From positions 1 to 64,000 of the forward strand of contig SLNO01000047.1 of the NCBI GenBank assembly GCA_007132975.1: 64,000 nucleotides of DNA, given 5' to 3'. Within the stretch, counting starts at the first letter, position 1, and each line of letters begins with the position of its first letter. The notes beneath the pieces were generated by a model. The model was not told the DNA's origin. It saw nothing but the letters and a program-made list of their open reading frames with translations, and searched no databases. Origin of the DNA: Balneolales bacterium. Its GTDB lineage: Bacteria > Bacteroidota > Rhodothermia > Balneolales > Natronogracilivirgulaceae. Position numbers and translations under genes: made by a program. Positions 9,036 to 18,809 of the stretch are shown here, piece after piece.

Positions 9036-12000
9036 ATGGAATCCATCGATAATATCCTGAACCGGCGATTCAAGGCCCTGAAACCAGGGGACGTACGACT
9101 TGCAGACCTGGCTGCCGAGGCTGCAGAGGCCGGATTTAAGCCATTCGAGCTGAACGCAAAACTTTTCCCGATCTGTTCACCACAGGCTATTCAGGAGGCG
9201 TGGAGCGATTGGACGCACATTTCTGAGAGGGAGGAGATCCGGCTCAGGCTCATGGCCCTGAACACGTTTGAGAAGATCCATCCATCACTCATCCCCTTCC
9301 TCATTTTCTATTTTCGCTCTTCGGATTCGCTGCTGTATCAAACCGCGGGGCAAATCATCGGCAAAAATTTGCTGTTTCACAAGGGTTTGAGCCATTTTTT
9401 CCGGGAGTACCTGGCACAACGGAACGTGGATGCAAGCCAACCGGTAGATTTGAACGGCATCAGAAGCAAAAGGCGCATCCTTGTAGCCCTTGCTTCCTTG
9501 TATGCTGCGAAACATGCCGGAAAGCATATCGATACTGTGGGAGAAGTACCCGACGGCTTTTTTGCAGTTATGCCTCTTGACCTGGACAAGCTGGAGCTGC
9601 ATCCACCCGAAAACCATCTGGACCTGAGCGCCGTAATGCTGGCTTTGTCCATCCTCCTGAAACATGGACTGGCAGACGGCTGCTTGGACGCCGCTGAAAA
9701 ACTGTTGCAGCTGCCGGGCAGCCAGGATGTTGCCATCTGGGACAGAAATGTCATTCGGAACTGGGGGGTGCTGCTAAACGCAACCCCCCTGCATGATTCC
9801 CGGAAGTGCGATCTCTGCCGCAGTTTTCTGCAATCGGGGATCCATCACCTGAACCAATCGGCCCATTTCAAGGACAGGCTGCACATCCTGTATGAGCTGG
9901 ATGAAATCGTAAAATCGATGGTTCATATTCCAAAATCGGAAAAGGTCATCCGTGAGCTCGATGTGACAGACCCTGAAGATGCGCGCGCACTTGATTTTCT
10001 GAAGCTTCAGTTCCGTTACTGGCGGCTGCGAGAAACAAATAGCGATGCACCTTTTGATGATGTCCGGCAAACCGGATCGGAGGTTCTCGTTATTGTTGCT
10101 GAAACCGGCAGATTACGCAACGGAGACTCCAGACCGGATGCGATCTACAAGCTGTTCCAGCCACTTTACTCCGAACATGCGTGGAGATTGCAGCCTACCG
10201 AAGAGCGGGTCCTGCGCACTTTTTTCATACTCCACAACGCGTCACAGATGCATCTTTCCCGTAAAGATGAAATCAATCAAATGATTTCAGTAATCCGTCC
10301 TTCCCTATCAGAAGTGACTTATGCCCGCCGGACGAACGCGGATGCTGACCAACCGCTTCTGGACAATCTTCTTGTCAGGCTCACTGAGCTTGAACTCACG
10401 GCCAAAGGACAGATTCCGGATGGCCGGCTGATCCAGAAGATCACAGATGAGAACCTTTTGATAAGTTTGCTGCCAACTGAAACCGATTCCGAACTGCTGC
10501 CGGTACTGGCTGACGCATTCGAACACCGGCTCCGGCTTTTACTCGCTTTCGATCCGCAATTTGACGTGGACCATTATGTTTACAAAATAACTATTCGGGA
10601 GCCGAACCGTAACTTCTACCGTTACATGCGGGAAATCACGCACAAACGGCATTATGGCAGGGAAGGTGACCCAGCGGTTGATTTGTCCGCGCGATTCCAG
10701 CTGCTTTACCAGCAAGGAGCGGGCGGAAAAGCTGGCGGGGCATCGATATTGGCAAATGATCTGCCGTTTTGGGGCACATTGGATCAGATTCGCGCGCGGC
10801 TGACCAGCCTGTTGTCAAGCGAACGACTCTTTGACCTGCTTGAAGCATTCATCCACGAACTGGAAGGAACCGGCGCTGAGACGCTCAGCAGCACATCCAC
10901 CCTGCATGACCTGATCAATATTACCCAGCAGGACGGCGCCAGATGGATCCGCTCCGGGTTCCCATCCCTCTGGAACCAGTCGGCGCCGGTCATCAACCAA
11001 AGACTGGCACAGATCCATCAGCAACTGAGATCGGATCTTCCCAAATTGAAGCCCGATCAACTGAGTGGATACATGGATGCCGCCGAAGCATCGCATCGCA
11101 TCAAGGAATCCCTTGAAGAGGCGGCCTCTCTCCTTTCGCCTACGCTCGGCAAAAACGAGGCGGCCATTGTAAACCGGATCTCGTCTCATCTGAAGCAATT
11201 GACGGATCATTGGATATTCTCTTTGTCCGATATCGGCAAGCACTGGGATGATTTCAAGCAATCCGGCACTTCCATCCGTGACGAGCAGCGCAATGCCATA
11301 TTCCAGTCTATCGGCAAGGAAGCAAACAGCCACATGAAAAGCGCATTGCTTAATGTGTTTCTGGCAACCCTGCTCAAACCCGATGCAAACCGGAAACAGC
11401 TCACCTGGATCCATCAGTACCATATACTGTTGTGGGCGGCGCAGGCAATGACCTCTCCGGTACTCAATGACTCTGAGACGGCAGAATGGAAAAAAAGCCT
11501 GGTTGCACTGTGGAAGCAGATGCTGAACACTGCGATGGAGCAGAGTATGGAAGCCAGGGTGGTCCAATTGATCAAGGCCCGGCAGTTTTCGGAGCTGCGC
11601 AGAGAGGAGGAGATCCAGATGATGCTGCCTGCGGTAAAAACCTGGTGTTTTGACCGCTATGACATGAATCACGCCTACATCTGCAACCGTGAACTGGCGC
11701 CTGACAAGAATCTCGTCCAGAACAGATGGACCACCGCGCGGGAGTTTCTTGCCCATTTTTCCTACGTTTGGCTGGCCCTGGTCGTGGGTGTGATCCTGAT
11801 GTTCGATTTTGGGGATCCCTGGGCGGAACTGGCGGAAATCGGTGATGTGGGCGGCGTGCTGTTCGCCTTTGTACTTGGAGTAACCGGCGCCTACCTGTAT
11901 GTTTTTGCCGATCTGAACAAGAAGGCCAAACTGATCAAGGGGGATCCGTTTGAGTGGGCTTCGCGGTTTGTCCGGGTGGCTGTATTCATTTTGATCACTC

Positions 12001-12161
12001 TGTTTTTTACCGTCTTGATGGTGCTTCTGTTCTATTACATGTTTTCCAGCACGGACCAGGTCGTGACCGGTGCCAATGCCGTCTGGCATATCATGTCATG
12101 GACCGGTTTCGCCCTTTTCATAGGTGTTTTCTTCGGCCTGCTTGGTAAAAAGAGATTCTGA
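9036..12161 (+). CDS. Large membrane-anchored helical protein, unknown function
   Basis: A 1041-aa protein I do not recognise. Residues 1-900 are soluble and look alpha-helical and repeat-like (HEAT/armadillo-style), with many L/A-rich amphipathic stretches. The C terminus has four hydrophobic helices, near 906-925, 936-960, 979-1003 and 1018-1037, ending KKRF. There is no signal peptide, so the large domain should be cytosolic and tethered by its C-terminal helices. No catalytic motif, Walker motif or metal-binding cluster stands out. It is followed 118 bp downstream by the SatD-like gene on the same strand, and co-transcription is possible. A large minus-strand ORF (10815-12089) is a shadow of this gene. 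Confidence 0.8.
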   Translation: MESIDNILNRRFKALKPGDVRLADLAAEAAEAGFKPFELNAKLFPICSPQAIQEAWSDWTHISEREEIRLRLMALNTFEKIHPSLIPFLIFYFRSSDSLLYQTAGQIIGKNLLFHKGLSHFFREYLAQRNVDASQPVDLNGIRSKRRILVALASLYAAKHAGKHIDTVGEVPDGFFAVMPLDLDKLELHPPENHLDLSAVMLALSILLKHGLADGCLDAAEKLLQLPGSQDVAIWDRNVIRNWGVLLNATPLHDSRKCDLCRSFLQSGIHHLNQSAHFKDRLHILYELDEIVKSMVHIPKSEKVIRELDVTDPEDARALDFLKLQFRYWRLRETNSDAPFDDVRQTGSEVLVIVAETGRLRNGDSRPDAIYKLFQPLYSEHAWRLQPTEERVLRTFFILHNASQMHLSRKDEINQMISVIRPSLSEVTYARRTNADADQPLLDNLLVRLTELELTAKGQIPDGRLIQKITDENLLISLLPTETDSELLPVLADAFEHRLRLLLAFDPQFDVDHYVYKITIREPNRNFYRYMREITHKRHYGREGDPAVDLSARFQLLYQQGAGGKAGGASILANDLPFWGTLDQIRARLTSLLSSERLFDLLEAFIHELEGTGAETLSSTSTLHDLINITQQDGARWIRSGFPSLWNQSAPVINQRLAQIHQQLRSDLPKLKPDQLSGYMDAAEASHRIKESLEEAASLLSPTLGKNEAAIVNRISSHLKQLTDHWIFSLSDIGKHWDDFKQSGTSIRDEQRNAIFQSIGKEANSHMKSALLNVFLATLLKPDANRKQLTWIHQYHILLWAAQAMTSPVLNDSETAEWKKSLVALWKQMLNTAMEQSMEARVVQLIKARQFSELRREEEIQMMLPAVKTWCFDRYDMNHAYICNRELAPDKNLVQNRWTTAREFLAHFSYVWLALVVGVILMFDFGDPWAELAEIGDVGGVLFAFVLGVTGAYLYVFADLNKKAKLIKGDPFEWASRFVRVAVFILITLFFTVLMVLLFYYMFSSTDQVVTGANAVWHIMSWTGFALFIGVFFGLLGKKRF

Positions 12162-12279
12162 AAACCCTTGCTCCCCTCGCATTATTCTTGCAGTCTTAGT
12201 GCATCATTTTCATATGTTTCATTTATTTTGAAACTTTGATTATTTTTGCATTATTACTGCATCTAATGTATCTTCGTTT

Positions 12280-12921
12280 ATGGGCAACAAGAACAGCACA
12301 TATTACATCCTGATGGGCGACGTGATCCGAAGCCGGGATTACGAGCTTGATAAACTTGCGGAAGATCTTAAGGATTTGGTCCAGTCCGCCAACCGGGAAC
12401 TCCGGAGCAAGACCTTATCTCCCTATACCATTACTCTTGGGGACGAATTCCAGGGGGTTACGCAGTCTCTGGAGTCCGGCATAGAGACCCTCTTCTATTT
12501 TGAAGAACAGCGGCTTGAAAGAAAGTGGGACTTCTCGGTCCGTTATGTGCTGCACCATGGCAGGATAGACACCGACATCAACCCGGATACCTCGTACGGC
12601 ATGCTGGGTGAGGGACTGACCCGGGCCCGAAATCAGCTTGCATCCAAGAAACGGGACCGGAAGAAGTTCCAGATATCAGTGGAGGACCAGGAACTGAGCA
12701 ATCAGATCAACCGCTTGTTCGAAGTGCTTTCTGGTATCACCGACCGGTGGAAAACCGAGGACTTTGCCCTGATTTACGATATGATCCGCAATGAAAATGA
12801 CCAGGAAGTTGGTGATATTCATGGAAAGGATCGTTCCCAGATCTACAAACGACGCAAAACGCTCCTGGTGAAAGAATACGCGCTGCTCAAAGAATCCATT
12901 TTTGCCTGCACAAAACTGTGA
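12280..12921 (+). CDS. SatD family protein
   Basis: A 213-aa cytosolic protein. It begins with YYILMGDVIRSRDY and carries TITLGDEFQGVTQS and a long helical middle. GDVI-S-R followed by a GDEFQ motif is characteristic of the SatD family, named from an acid-tolerance gene of Streptococcus. Biochemical function is not established. The C-terminal DRSQIYKRRKTLLVKEY resembles a DNA-binding helix-turn-helix, as in several SatD proteins (inference). Its stop overlaps the GTG start of the next membrane-protein gene, so the two are translationally coupled. Confidence 0.75.
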   Translation: MGNKNSTYYILMGDVIRSRDYELDKLAEDLKDLVQSANRELRSKTLSPYTITLGDEFQGVTQSLESGIETLFYFEEQRLERKWDFSVRYVLHHGRIDTDINPDTSYGMLGEGLTRARNQLASKKRDRKKFQISVEDQELSNQINRLFEVLSGITDRWKTEDFALIYDMIRNENDQEVGDIHGKDRSQIYKRRKTLLVKEYALLKESIFACTKL

Positions 12922-13247
12922 CCATTATGAACTGGCTGCTTCTTGTAGTTGCATATCTTGTGATGGAAAGCATCATCAATCTGGTGTTCCATTTTGTGAG
13001 CAGAAAGCTCAAGTCGGACGAAAACCGCAAGCTCTCGGTCTTCAAAGGGGTGCTCGAACGGATATTCGTGATCACCGGGCTGATGCTTGGCTATCCGCAT
13101 GTCATCATTGCATTCGGCGCCCTGAAAATCGGGACCCGCTTCCAGGGTTCCAGCAGAATTACAAACGACTATTTCCTGATCGGCAATTTCATCTCGCTTC
13201 TTGCAGCCCTGCTGTTCTGCCAACTGGCTGCAATACTATTAAGCTGA
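12918..13247 (+). CDS. Small membrane protein coupled to SatD
   Basis: A 109-aa protein with three to four hydrophobic segments: WLLLVVAYLVMESIINLVF, FVITGLMLGYPHVIIAFGAL and FISLLAALLFCQLAAILL. The track start is GTG, overlapping the SatD stop in GTGA; an ATG three codons on (12927) is an alternative. I know no characterised family. The tight overlap implies a joint function with SatD, perhaps with the membrane protein anchoring or being regulated by it. Confidence 0.65.
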   Translation: MTIMNWLLLVVAYLVMESIINLVFHFVSRKLKSDENRKLSVFKGVLERIFVITGLMLGYPHVIIAFGALKIGTRFQGSSRITNDYFLIGNFISLLAALLFCQLAAILLS

Positions 13248-13290
13248 CCGACGGACCATATCCAACATCATTATCCCCGGAGTAAAACAT

Positions 13291-14355
13291 ATGGCTGAAT
13301 TAAACGAGGCGTTTCTGGAGCAGCTTGTACAGAAAATCATCCGCAAGAAAAATGTCTACAGCTGCGTGCTTTGCGTTGAGAGCGGCGACGGGAGCCTTTC
13401 GTGGACAGGAGCGGCCGGCGACATGCAGCCCGACGACCGGTATTTCATCGCCAGTGTCACCAAGCTTTATATCACCGCTGTCGTGACGCGGCTGATGGAG
13501 GAAAACAGGCTGCGGCTGGATGACCCCATTGCCGACCATCTGCCCGCGGAATACATGATCGGCCTCCACGTCCTGAACGGCAAGGACCATTCCCATGAGA
13601 TCACGATCCGGCACCTGATCTCGAACACCTCCGGCCTGCCAGACTATTTCTTCCACAAACAGCCTGGTGGAAAAACGGCTGCTGACTCCCTTCTGGATGG
13701 TGTGGACCAGTCCTGGCATCTGGATAAAACCATCGCGACTGTCAAGAAGCTCAAGCCCAACTTCCCTCCGGGCAAAAAGGGCAAGGCGGCCTACTCCGAC
13801 ACCAACTACCAGCTTCTTGGCAGGATCATTGAGACGGTCACCGGCATGACCATGGGCGAAGTCCTGAAAAAATACCTGTTTGATGAGCTGGGACTGGAGC
13901 AGACCTATGCCTACTCCGATACGGAAGACACCTCGCCGGTCCCCTTCTACTTCAAATCGAGAAAATTGTGGATACCGGAGTACATCGCCTCGGTCACGGC
14001 GGAGGGCGGAATCATATCCACCGCACAGGAATGCATGCGCTTCACGAAGGCCTTTTTCCAGGGACGCTTTTTTCCGGTGGAAAAGATAGAGGACATGAAG
14101 CAGTGGAACTGGATCTACCCCCCGCCGGGGCTATTCCTTTTTGGTATAGGATTGGAAAAACTGTGGACCCCGAGGATCATTTCGCCGTTCAAGCCGATAC
14201 GGGATGTCCTGGGTTTCTGGGGCCAGACAGGGTCGTTTGCCTGGCACCATCCCGAAACGGACCTTTACTTCACCGGGACCACGAACCAGATTGACGGCTC
14301 AGGACATTCCGCTGCAGGTAGCGCCATCTTCAAGATCATCAAGAAGTCGCTGTAA
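13291..14355 (+). CDS. Serine hydrolase, beta-lactamase (class C / EstB) fold
   Basis: A 354-aa protein with the penicillin-binding-protein / class C fold. The nucleophile motif SxxK is S55-V-T-K58 in FIASVTKLY. The Y-x-N-type motif is YSDTNYQLLG near residue 168. A G-Q-T-G segment near 310 occupies the KTG position. There is no signal peptide, so it is probably cytosolic and more likely an esterase or peptidase than a beta-lactamase. It lies 43 bp after the SatD-coupled gene and converges with doxX. Family call firm, substrate unknown. Confidence 0.85.
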   Translation: MAELNEAFLEQLVQKIIRKKNVYSCVLCVESGDGSLSWTGAAGDMQPDDRYFIASVTKLYITAVVTRLMEENRLRLDDPIADHLPAEYMIGLHVLNGKDHSHEITIRHLISNTSGLPDYFFHKQPGGKTAADSLLDGVDQSWHLDKTIATVKKLKPNFPPGKKGKAAYSDTNYQLLGRIIETVTGMTMGEVLKKYLFDELGLEQTYAYSDTEDTSPVPFYFKSRKLWIPEYIASVTAEGGIISTAQECMRFTKAFFQGRFFPVEKIEDMKQWNWIYPPPGLFLFGIGLEKLWTPRIISPFKPIRDVLGFWGQTGSFAWHHPETDLYFTGTTNQIDGSGHSAAGSAIFKIIKKSL

Positions 14356-14400
14356 GATTGGCCACATACAGCCTGGCGTGCGTAGTGTGACCGCAATGCG

Positions 14401-14832
14401 CTACTTGTCCTTCAGGGAAAAACCGCGATCCACCCCGAAATGGTCGTAGCGGGTGTGGAACAGCAGCAGGCAGACGGCAATGCCGTAGATCATGATATTG
14501 GCGGCCGTGCCGAAATTCTGCTGCAGGATGACCCCGAATGCCAGGCTTGCCAGAAGCAGGCCCATAACAGCCAGTGCCCATCGCGTTTTCCAGCCCAGGA
14601 TCAGCATGACCCCGATCGCTGATTCGGTGAAGACGATAACATGTGCATAGATGAAGACAAAAGTGTGTGGCAGGAAGGTGTCAGAAAAGCCGTCGGCCAT
14701 TCCTCCCGCAAAACTCTGCAGCTCCGGCAGCCGGACAATGCTGCGGCCCAGCATATTCACCCCCAGCAGCAGCCGGAGCAGTGCAAATCCCATTTTCTTG
14801 TCCAGTGATGAGGTTTCTTCTGAATGATTCAT
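14401..14832 (-). CDS. DoxX family membrane protein
   Basis: A 143-aa four-helix membrane protein. It begins after a short hydrophilic stretch with MGFALLRLLLGVNMLGRS and has LILGWKTRWALAVMGLLLASLAFGVIL, typical of DoxX / SURF4-like proteins. Family roles range from quinol-oxidase subunit to redox or thiol stress partner; none can be assigned here. An AGGAG ribosome-binding site sits a few bases before the ATG. It is divergent from the methyltransferase gene. Confidence 0.85.
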   Translation of the reverse strand: MNHSEETSSLDKKMGFALLRLLLGVNMLGRSIVRLPELQSFAGGMADGFSDTFLPHTFVFIYAHVIVFTESAIGVMLILGWKTRWALAVMGLLLASLAFGVILQQNFGTAANIMIYGIAVCLLLFHTRYDHFGVDRGFSLKDK

Positions 14833-15083
14833 ATTTGTATCTCCTGCTGGTAATGGTTGTTATAATCGGATCTGTGCCTGGATATGGAACACCGCTCATG
14901 GCGTCACCATTCATGGAACCTGTTAAAACCCATGAGCCAAACCAGTGGCTTGAACCCATACACGCAATTGTTTATACTACACTTACAATACATGGAATCG
15001 CAAAAGTCAGCTTCAGTCATATTACATGGGCAATCAATCACTTGTTCTGTGTCCATCAGCTGCCGGTTTTGAAAGATGCTCCA

Positions 15084-15920
15084 ATGAAGAAACCCCCTGC
15101 AATGAATAAAAACACGTCATCAGATTTTAAAAAAATCACCGAAACCCAGAAAAAAACCTGGTCCGCCGGTGATTTCAACCAAATTGCCCGGCAAAACTGG
15201 ATGATGGGGGAAGCGCTGTGCGCTGCTGCTGACCTCCGTCCAGGGCAGCGCGTGCTCGATGTCGCGTGCGGCAGCGGTACCGCAGCGCTGGTTGCCGAGA
15301 GACGATATTGCGAGGTGACCGGTCTGGATTATGTCCCGGAATTGATTGACCGGGCCCGGCTCAGAGCCGAGGCAAATGGCCAGGAAGCGCGGTTTATCGT
15401 CGGTGATGCTCAGGACCTGCCCTTTCCTGACAACAGCTTTGATGTGATTTTATCCGTCTACGGAGTGCAGTTCGCACCTGACCAGCAGAAAGCTGCCGAC
15501 GAGATGCTGCGGGTCTGCAAGCCTGGTGGAACGATTGCCCTGGCTGGTCCGGTACCGCGCGGATGGAGCGGGGATTTCTTTGCGGCACATGCCAGATACA
15601 ACCCTCCGCCACCCGGAATCCCTTCACCGCTGGACTGGGGCACGGAGGACGGGATCAGAAAATTGCTTGGCGCTGGATGCTCATCCATCGATTGCTCGAA
15701 CAGAGTCTCCATCCAGTACTACCATTCAGCGGACCATGCCGTGGAAGTGTTCAGCCGCTGGTTTGGTCCTACCATTATCGCCTCCGAAAAGCTCCCGGGA
15801 CCGGAGTATGACAGTCTCCTGGAAGATCTAAAAAACGTATTCGAAAAATACAACCAGGCCGATGACGGGACCGCCGCAGTAGAGAACATCTATCTGCAGG
15901 TGCTGGCAGAAGTAAAGTAA
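15084..15920 (+). CDS. Class I SAM-dependent methyltransferase
   Basis: About 278 aa, a UbiE/Methyltransf_11-type enzyme. SAM-binding motif I is VLDVACGSGTAAL, motif II acid is in VTGLDYVPELID, and motif post-I/III is DAQDLPFPDNSFDVILS. The ORF track begins 139 codons earlier, at 14667, but that segment overlaps doxX antisense and looks non-coding. The ATG at 15084 (or 15102) gives the natural N-terminus, KKITETQKKTWSAGDFNQIA. The substrate is unknown. It is transcribed divergently from doxX. Confidence 0.82.
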   Translation: MKKPPAMNKNTSSDFKKITETQKKTWSAGDFNQIARQNWMMGEALCAAADLRPGQRVLDVACGSGTAALVAERRYCEVTGLDYVPELIDRARLRAEANGQEARFIVGDAQDLPFPDNSFDVILSVYGVQFAPDQQKAADEMLRVCKPGGTIALAGPVPRGWSGDFFAAHARYNPPPPGIPSPLDWGTEDGIRKLLGAGCSSIDCSNRVSIQYYHSADHAVEVFSRWFGPTIIASEKLPGPEYDSLLEDLKNVFEKYNQADDGTAAVENIYLQVLAEVK

Positions 15921-15968
15921 CCGCAACAGTTCATGGGCAGTGCATGCCGGGACCGGCAGCAGTCCGCG

Positions 15969-16115
15969 TCAAATGCCTGCAAACGCTCTCATCAGTGCCT
16001 GCCAGACCGGCCACTCATTGATAAATCCCATGATCAGATGCGGAAGGGCCAATGTCGCAAAGAACGGAAACAGCAACCACGCATATGCATTAGGATAGAA
16101 ATCCGGCTTCTTCAT
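15969..16115 (-). CDS. 48-aa membrane protein, missing from ORF track
   Basis: Reading the minus strand in the 445-bp gap between the methyltransferase and brnQ gives a 48-codon ORF beginning MKKPDFYPNAYAWLLFPFF and ending ALMRAFAGI. It has a strong upstream GGAGGG 7 bases from the ATG, one clear membrane span (AWLLFPFFATLALPHLIMGF) and natural-looking codon use. It is too short for the supplied track. Function unknown; it resembles short single-span proteins. The rest of the gap (16116-16365) is AT-rich with no further gene seen. Confidence 0.55.
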   Translation of the reverse strand: MKKPDFYPNAYAWLLFPFFATLALPHLIMGFINEWPVWQALMRAFAGI

Positions 16116-16365
16116 CAATCCCTCCCGCAATTGTTTATTTGGGTGCCGAAACAGGCCAACCAGTACTAAAACCCACCAACAACAGTCTCCAAGTTACTGT
16201 TTTTTAATAATATTACAACAGCCTGGAACCCATTACTTGAGAAGGTCGGCACTTCAATGCTTTGGCCTGCACTTTTCGCGTCATTTTCCTCATAACTTTC
16301 CCGGAAATTTCTTTAATTCCATGCAAGCCGGATTATTTGAAAAGTAATAGCGGGGGAGCCATCAG

Positions 16366-17697
16366 ATGCAAAAAACCAACAGAGATGTGATTGTGGTGGG
16401 TGTGGCACTGTTTGCCATGTTTTTCGGTGCCGGCAACCTCATTTTCCCACCTTACATGGGTCTTCTGGCGGGTGTCGACTGGCGGTGGGCACTCCTTGGC
16501 TTTCTCATCACTGGAATCGGCATGCCGCTTCTGGGCATCATGGCGGCGGCACGCGCCGGGGGTACCGTTGAGCACATGGGCCGGAGGGTCGGCCCCTGGT
16601 TCGGACGCCTGCTGGGCATTGTGATCATCCTGGCCATCGGTCCGTTGCTGGCCATCCCGCGCACCTGCGCCACAGCGTTCGAGCTAGGGATGCGTCCCAA
16701 TTTCCCTGATTTCCCGATTGCCCTTTTTTCCGCCATTTTTTTCGCCATCACCCTCTGGTTAGGCCTCAACCGCTCGCAGGTCGTCGACAAGATCGGCAAA
16801 TTCCTGACCCCCTTCCTGGTCATCACCCTCGCGTGGATCATCATCAAGGGCATCCTGACACCTTTTGGGGAAATCACCGGCGGTGAGCTGGCCGGCCCCA
16901 CAGGTCGCGGATTCCGGGAGGGCTACCAGACCATGGACGCGCTCGCCTCGCTGGTCTTCGCCCAGATCATCATCGCCGCCCTGGTGTTCAAGGGATACGG
17001 CAACCTGCGCAATCAGATCAAAATGACCTCCATTGCCGGGCTCATCGCCGCGCTCGGTCTGGGCGTTGTCTACGGCGGACTCATGTACCTCGGCGCCACC
17101 GCAAGCTCGGCATTCACCCCGGAGGTGGAGCGCACCGACCTGCTGATCGCCATTGCCGAAGGTCTTTTAGGCAGCACAGGAAAAGTCGCTCTTGGCCTGG
17201 CCGTCAGCCTCGCCTGCCTCACCACCGCCATCGGCCTCACCGCCACCGTTGCCGACTACTTCAGCGGCATGTCCAAAAATGTCACTTACCGTTTTGTTGC
17301 TGTGGCTACCGTCGTTTTCAGCGGCATCTTTGCCACTGTTGGCGTCACCACCATCGTCAATGTCGCCTACCCTCTTCTCGTGACCGTCTATCCGGTGGCC
17401 ATCGCACTGATCATCCTCACCCTCATCGGCGGCCCGCTTGCCTTTCGGCCCGTCTACATTGGAGCCGTCACCGGCGCTCTGGTAACCAGCATTCCCGAGG
17501 CCCTGGATATCACCGGCCTTCCTGTCGCATTCCTGATGAATCTGGTGGATGTGATCCCGTTCGCCGCTGCGGGCTTCGCCTGGATCCTCCCGACGGTACT
17601 CGGTGCAACAATCGGCCTGGCCATTGTCAAATTCGGCTCCGGTGAAGCAAAAAAGATCGATACACCAACGGCCGCCAAAGGCGATCAGGAAGAATGA
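16366..17697 (+). CDS. brnQ: Branched-chain amino acid transporter (LIVCS family)
   Basis: A 443-aa, twelve-helix Na+- or H+-coupled importer of leucine, isoleucine and valine. The N-terminal hallmark FFGAGNLIFPP and the segment GPLLAIPRTCATAFELG are diagnostic of BrnQ. A GGGGGAG ribosome-binding site precedes the ATG at a good distance. Its stop overlaps the ATG of the ATP-grasp gene in ATGA, so the two are translationally coupled. Length is full. Confidence 0.93.
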   Translation: MQKTNRDVIVVGVALFAMFFGAGNLIFPPYMGLLAGVDWRWALLGFLITGIGMPLLGIMAAARAGGTVEHMGRRVGPWFGRLLGIVIILAIGPLLAIPRTCATAFELGMRPNFPDFPIALFSAIFFAITLWLGLNRSQVVDKIGKFLTPFLVITLAWIIIKGILTPFGEITGGELAGPTGRGFREGYQTMDALASLVFAQIIIAALVFKGYGNLRNQIKMTSIAGLIAALGLGVVYGGLMYLGATASSAFTPEVERTDLLIAIAEGLLGSTGKVALGLAVSLACLTTAIGLTATVADYFSGMSKNVTYRFVAVATVVFSGIFATVGVTTIVNVAYPLLVTVYPVAIALIILTLIGGPLAFRPVYIGAVTGALVTSIPEALDITGLPVAFLMNLVDVIPFAAAGFAWILPTVLGATIGLAIVKFGSGEAKKIDTPTAAKGDQEE

Positions 17698-18734
17698 CAA
17701 GTAAATTCCACAAAGAACAGGACGGGCCACACACAACCGGAACCACGGCTGGAAGCGGTGGAAAAAGCCGGCAGCTCAGTGACATCTCGCATGCCCCGCA
17801 CATTACACACGCCAGGGCCGATATCGCCCTGCTGACCGACCATCGGTACACCGCCACTCAGGCCGCCGCCAGCGACTGGTACCTCGGCAATATCCTCCAT
17901 GATGATGCCCTGCTCCAGGACTCTCTTGCCCAACTCGGCCTCTCATCCGTCCGGGTGGACTGGGCCGATCCCACCGTCGACTGGACCTCCTTTTCGTGCG
18001 CTGTTTTCCGCACCACATGGGATTACTTCGAGCGCATCACGGAATTCACCGCCTGGCTTGACCGTGTGGAAAAACAGACAAGGCTGTGTAATGACACCTC
18101 TCTTATCCGCTGGAACCTGGACAAACACTACCTGGCCGATCTCCAGTCAATGGGCATTCCAATTGTCCCTTCCCTTTTTCTGGAAGCCGGTTCGCGTCCC
18201 GATCTGCCGTCACTTCTTTCTGAAACCGGCTGGGAAGATGCCATCATCAAGCCGTGCATATCCGGTGGTGCGTGGAACACATACCGCTTAGACCTGTCTA
18301 GCGCCGGCCGCATCCAGCAAATACTGGAACCACAGCTAGCCACAGAAGCCTTCATGCTGCAGCCTTTCCAGCCCGACGTGCTTCAAAACGGCGAAGATAC
18401 GCTGATCCTTGTCGACGGGATCTTCACCCACGCCATCACAAAAAGGCCCAAGCCTGGAGATTTCCGCGTACAGGACGATCATGGAGGCACTGTGCACGCG
18501 TGTGAACCGTCCATTGAACAAATCGAACTGGCCGAACGAGCCTTTGCCGCCTGCCGGTCGGAGAATCGCCCGTTGCCCGTCTACGGACGGGTGGATATGG
18601 TCCGGGACCAAAACGGCTCCTGGCGTATCATGGAGCTGGAGCTGATCGAGCCGGAACTGTGGCTGCGCAACCATCCGCCTGCGGCCCTTGCCCTGGCCCA
18701 AGCTATCGCCCGGTTCCTCAAAGATAAGCCCTGA
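17694..18734 (+). CDS. ATP-grasp family ligase-like protein
   Basis: A 346-aa protein related to RimK/glutathione-synthetase ATP-grasp enzymes, which join a carboxylate to an amine or thiol through an acyl phosphate. The ATP-binding core is AIIKPCISGGAWNTYRL near residues 184-200. The Mg2+-binding end is VYGRVDMVRDQNGSWRIMELELIEPELWL. The first ~42 residues are low-complexity and may not be translated, but the ATG overlaps the brnQ stop and no better start precedes the conserved ADIALLTDHRY. Coupling to brnQ suggests an amino-acid-linked substrate, an inference only. Confidence 0.8.
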   Translation: MTSKFHKEQDGPHTTGTTAGSGGKSRQLSDISHAPHITHARADIALLTDHRYTATQAAASDWYLGNILHDDALLQDSLAQLGLSSVRVDWADPTVDWTSFSCAVFRTTWDYFERITEFTAWLDRVEKQTRLCNDTSLIRWNLDKHYLADLQSMGIPIVPSLFLEAGSRPDLPSLLSETGWEDAIIKPCISGGAWNTYRLDLSSAGRIQQILEPQLATEAFMLQPFQPDVLQNGEDTLILVDGIFTHAITKRPKPGDFRVQDDHGGTVHACEPSIEQIELAERAFAACRSENRPLPVYGRVDMVRDQNGSWRIMELELIEPELWLRNHPPAALALAQAIARFLKDKP

Positions 18735-18809
18735 TCCGCGCACCCGCCTGATTTGCACAGATCGGCAGTACTTCCCCAGAAAGTCATTCTCGCAGGGAAT
18801 CTGGCACCA

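Noticed and set aside
10815-12089. 424-aa minus ORF antisense to the 1041-aa gene
   Set aside because: His/Gln/Arg-rich shadow; the plus-strand protein has coherent membrane helices and codon use.
14667-15083. N-terminal 139-codon extension of the methyltransferase
   Set aside because: It overlaps doxX antisense and lacks homology-like features; the fold starts after ATG 15084.
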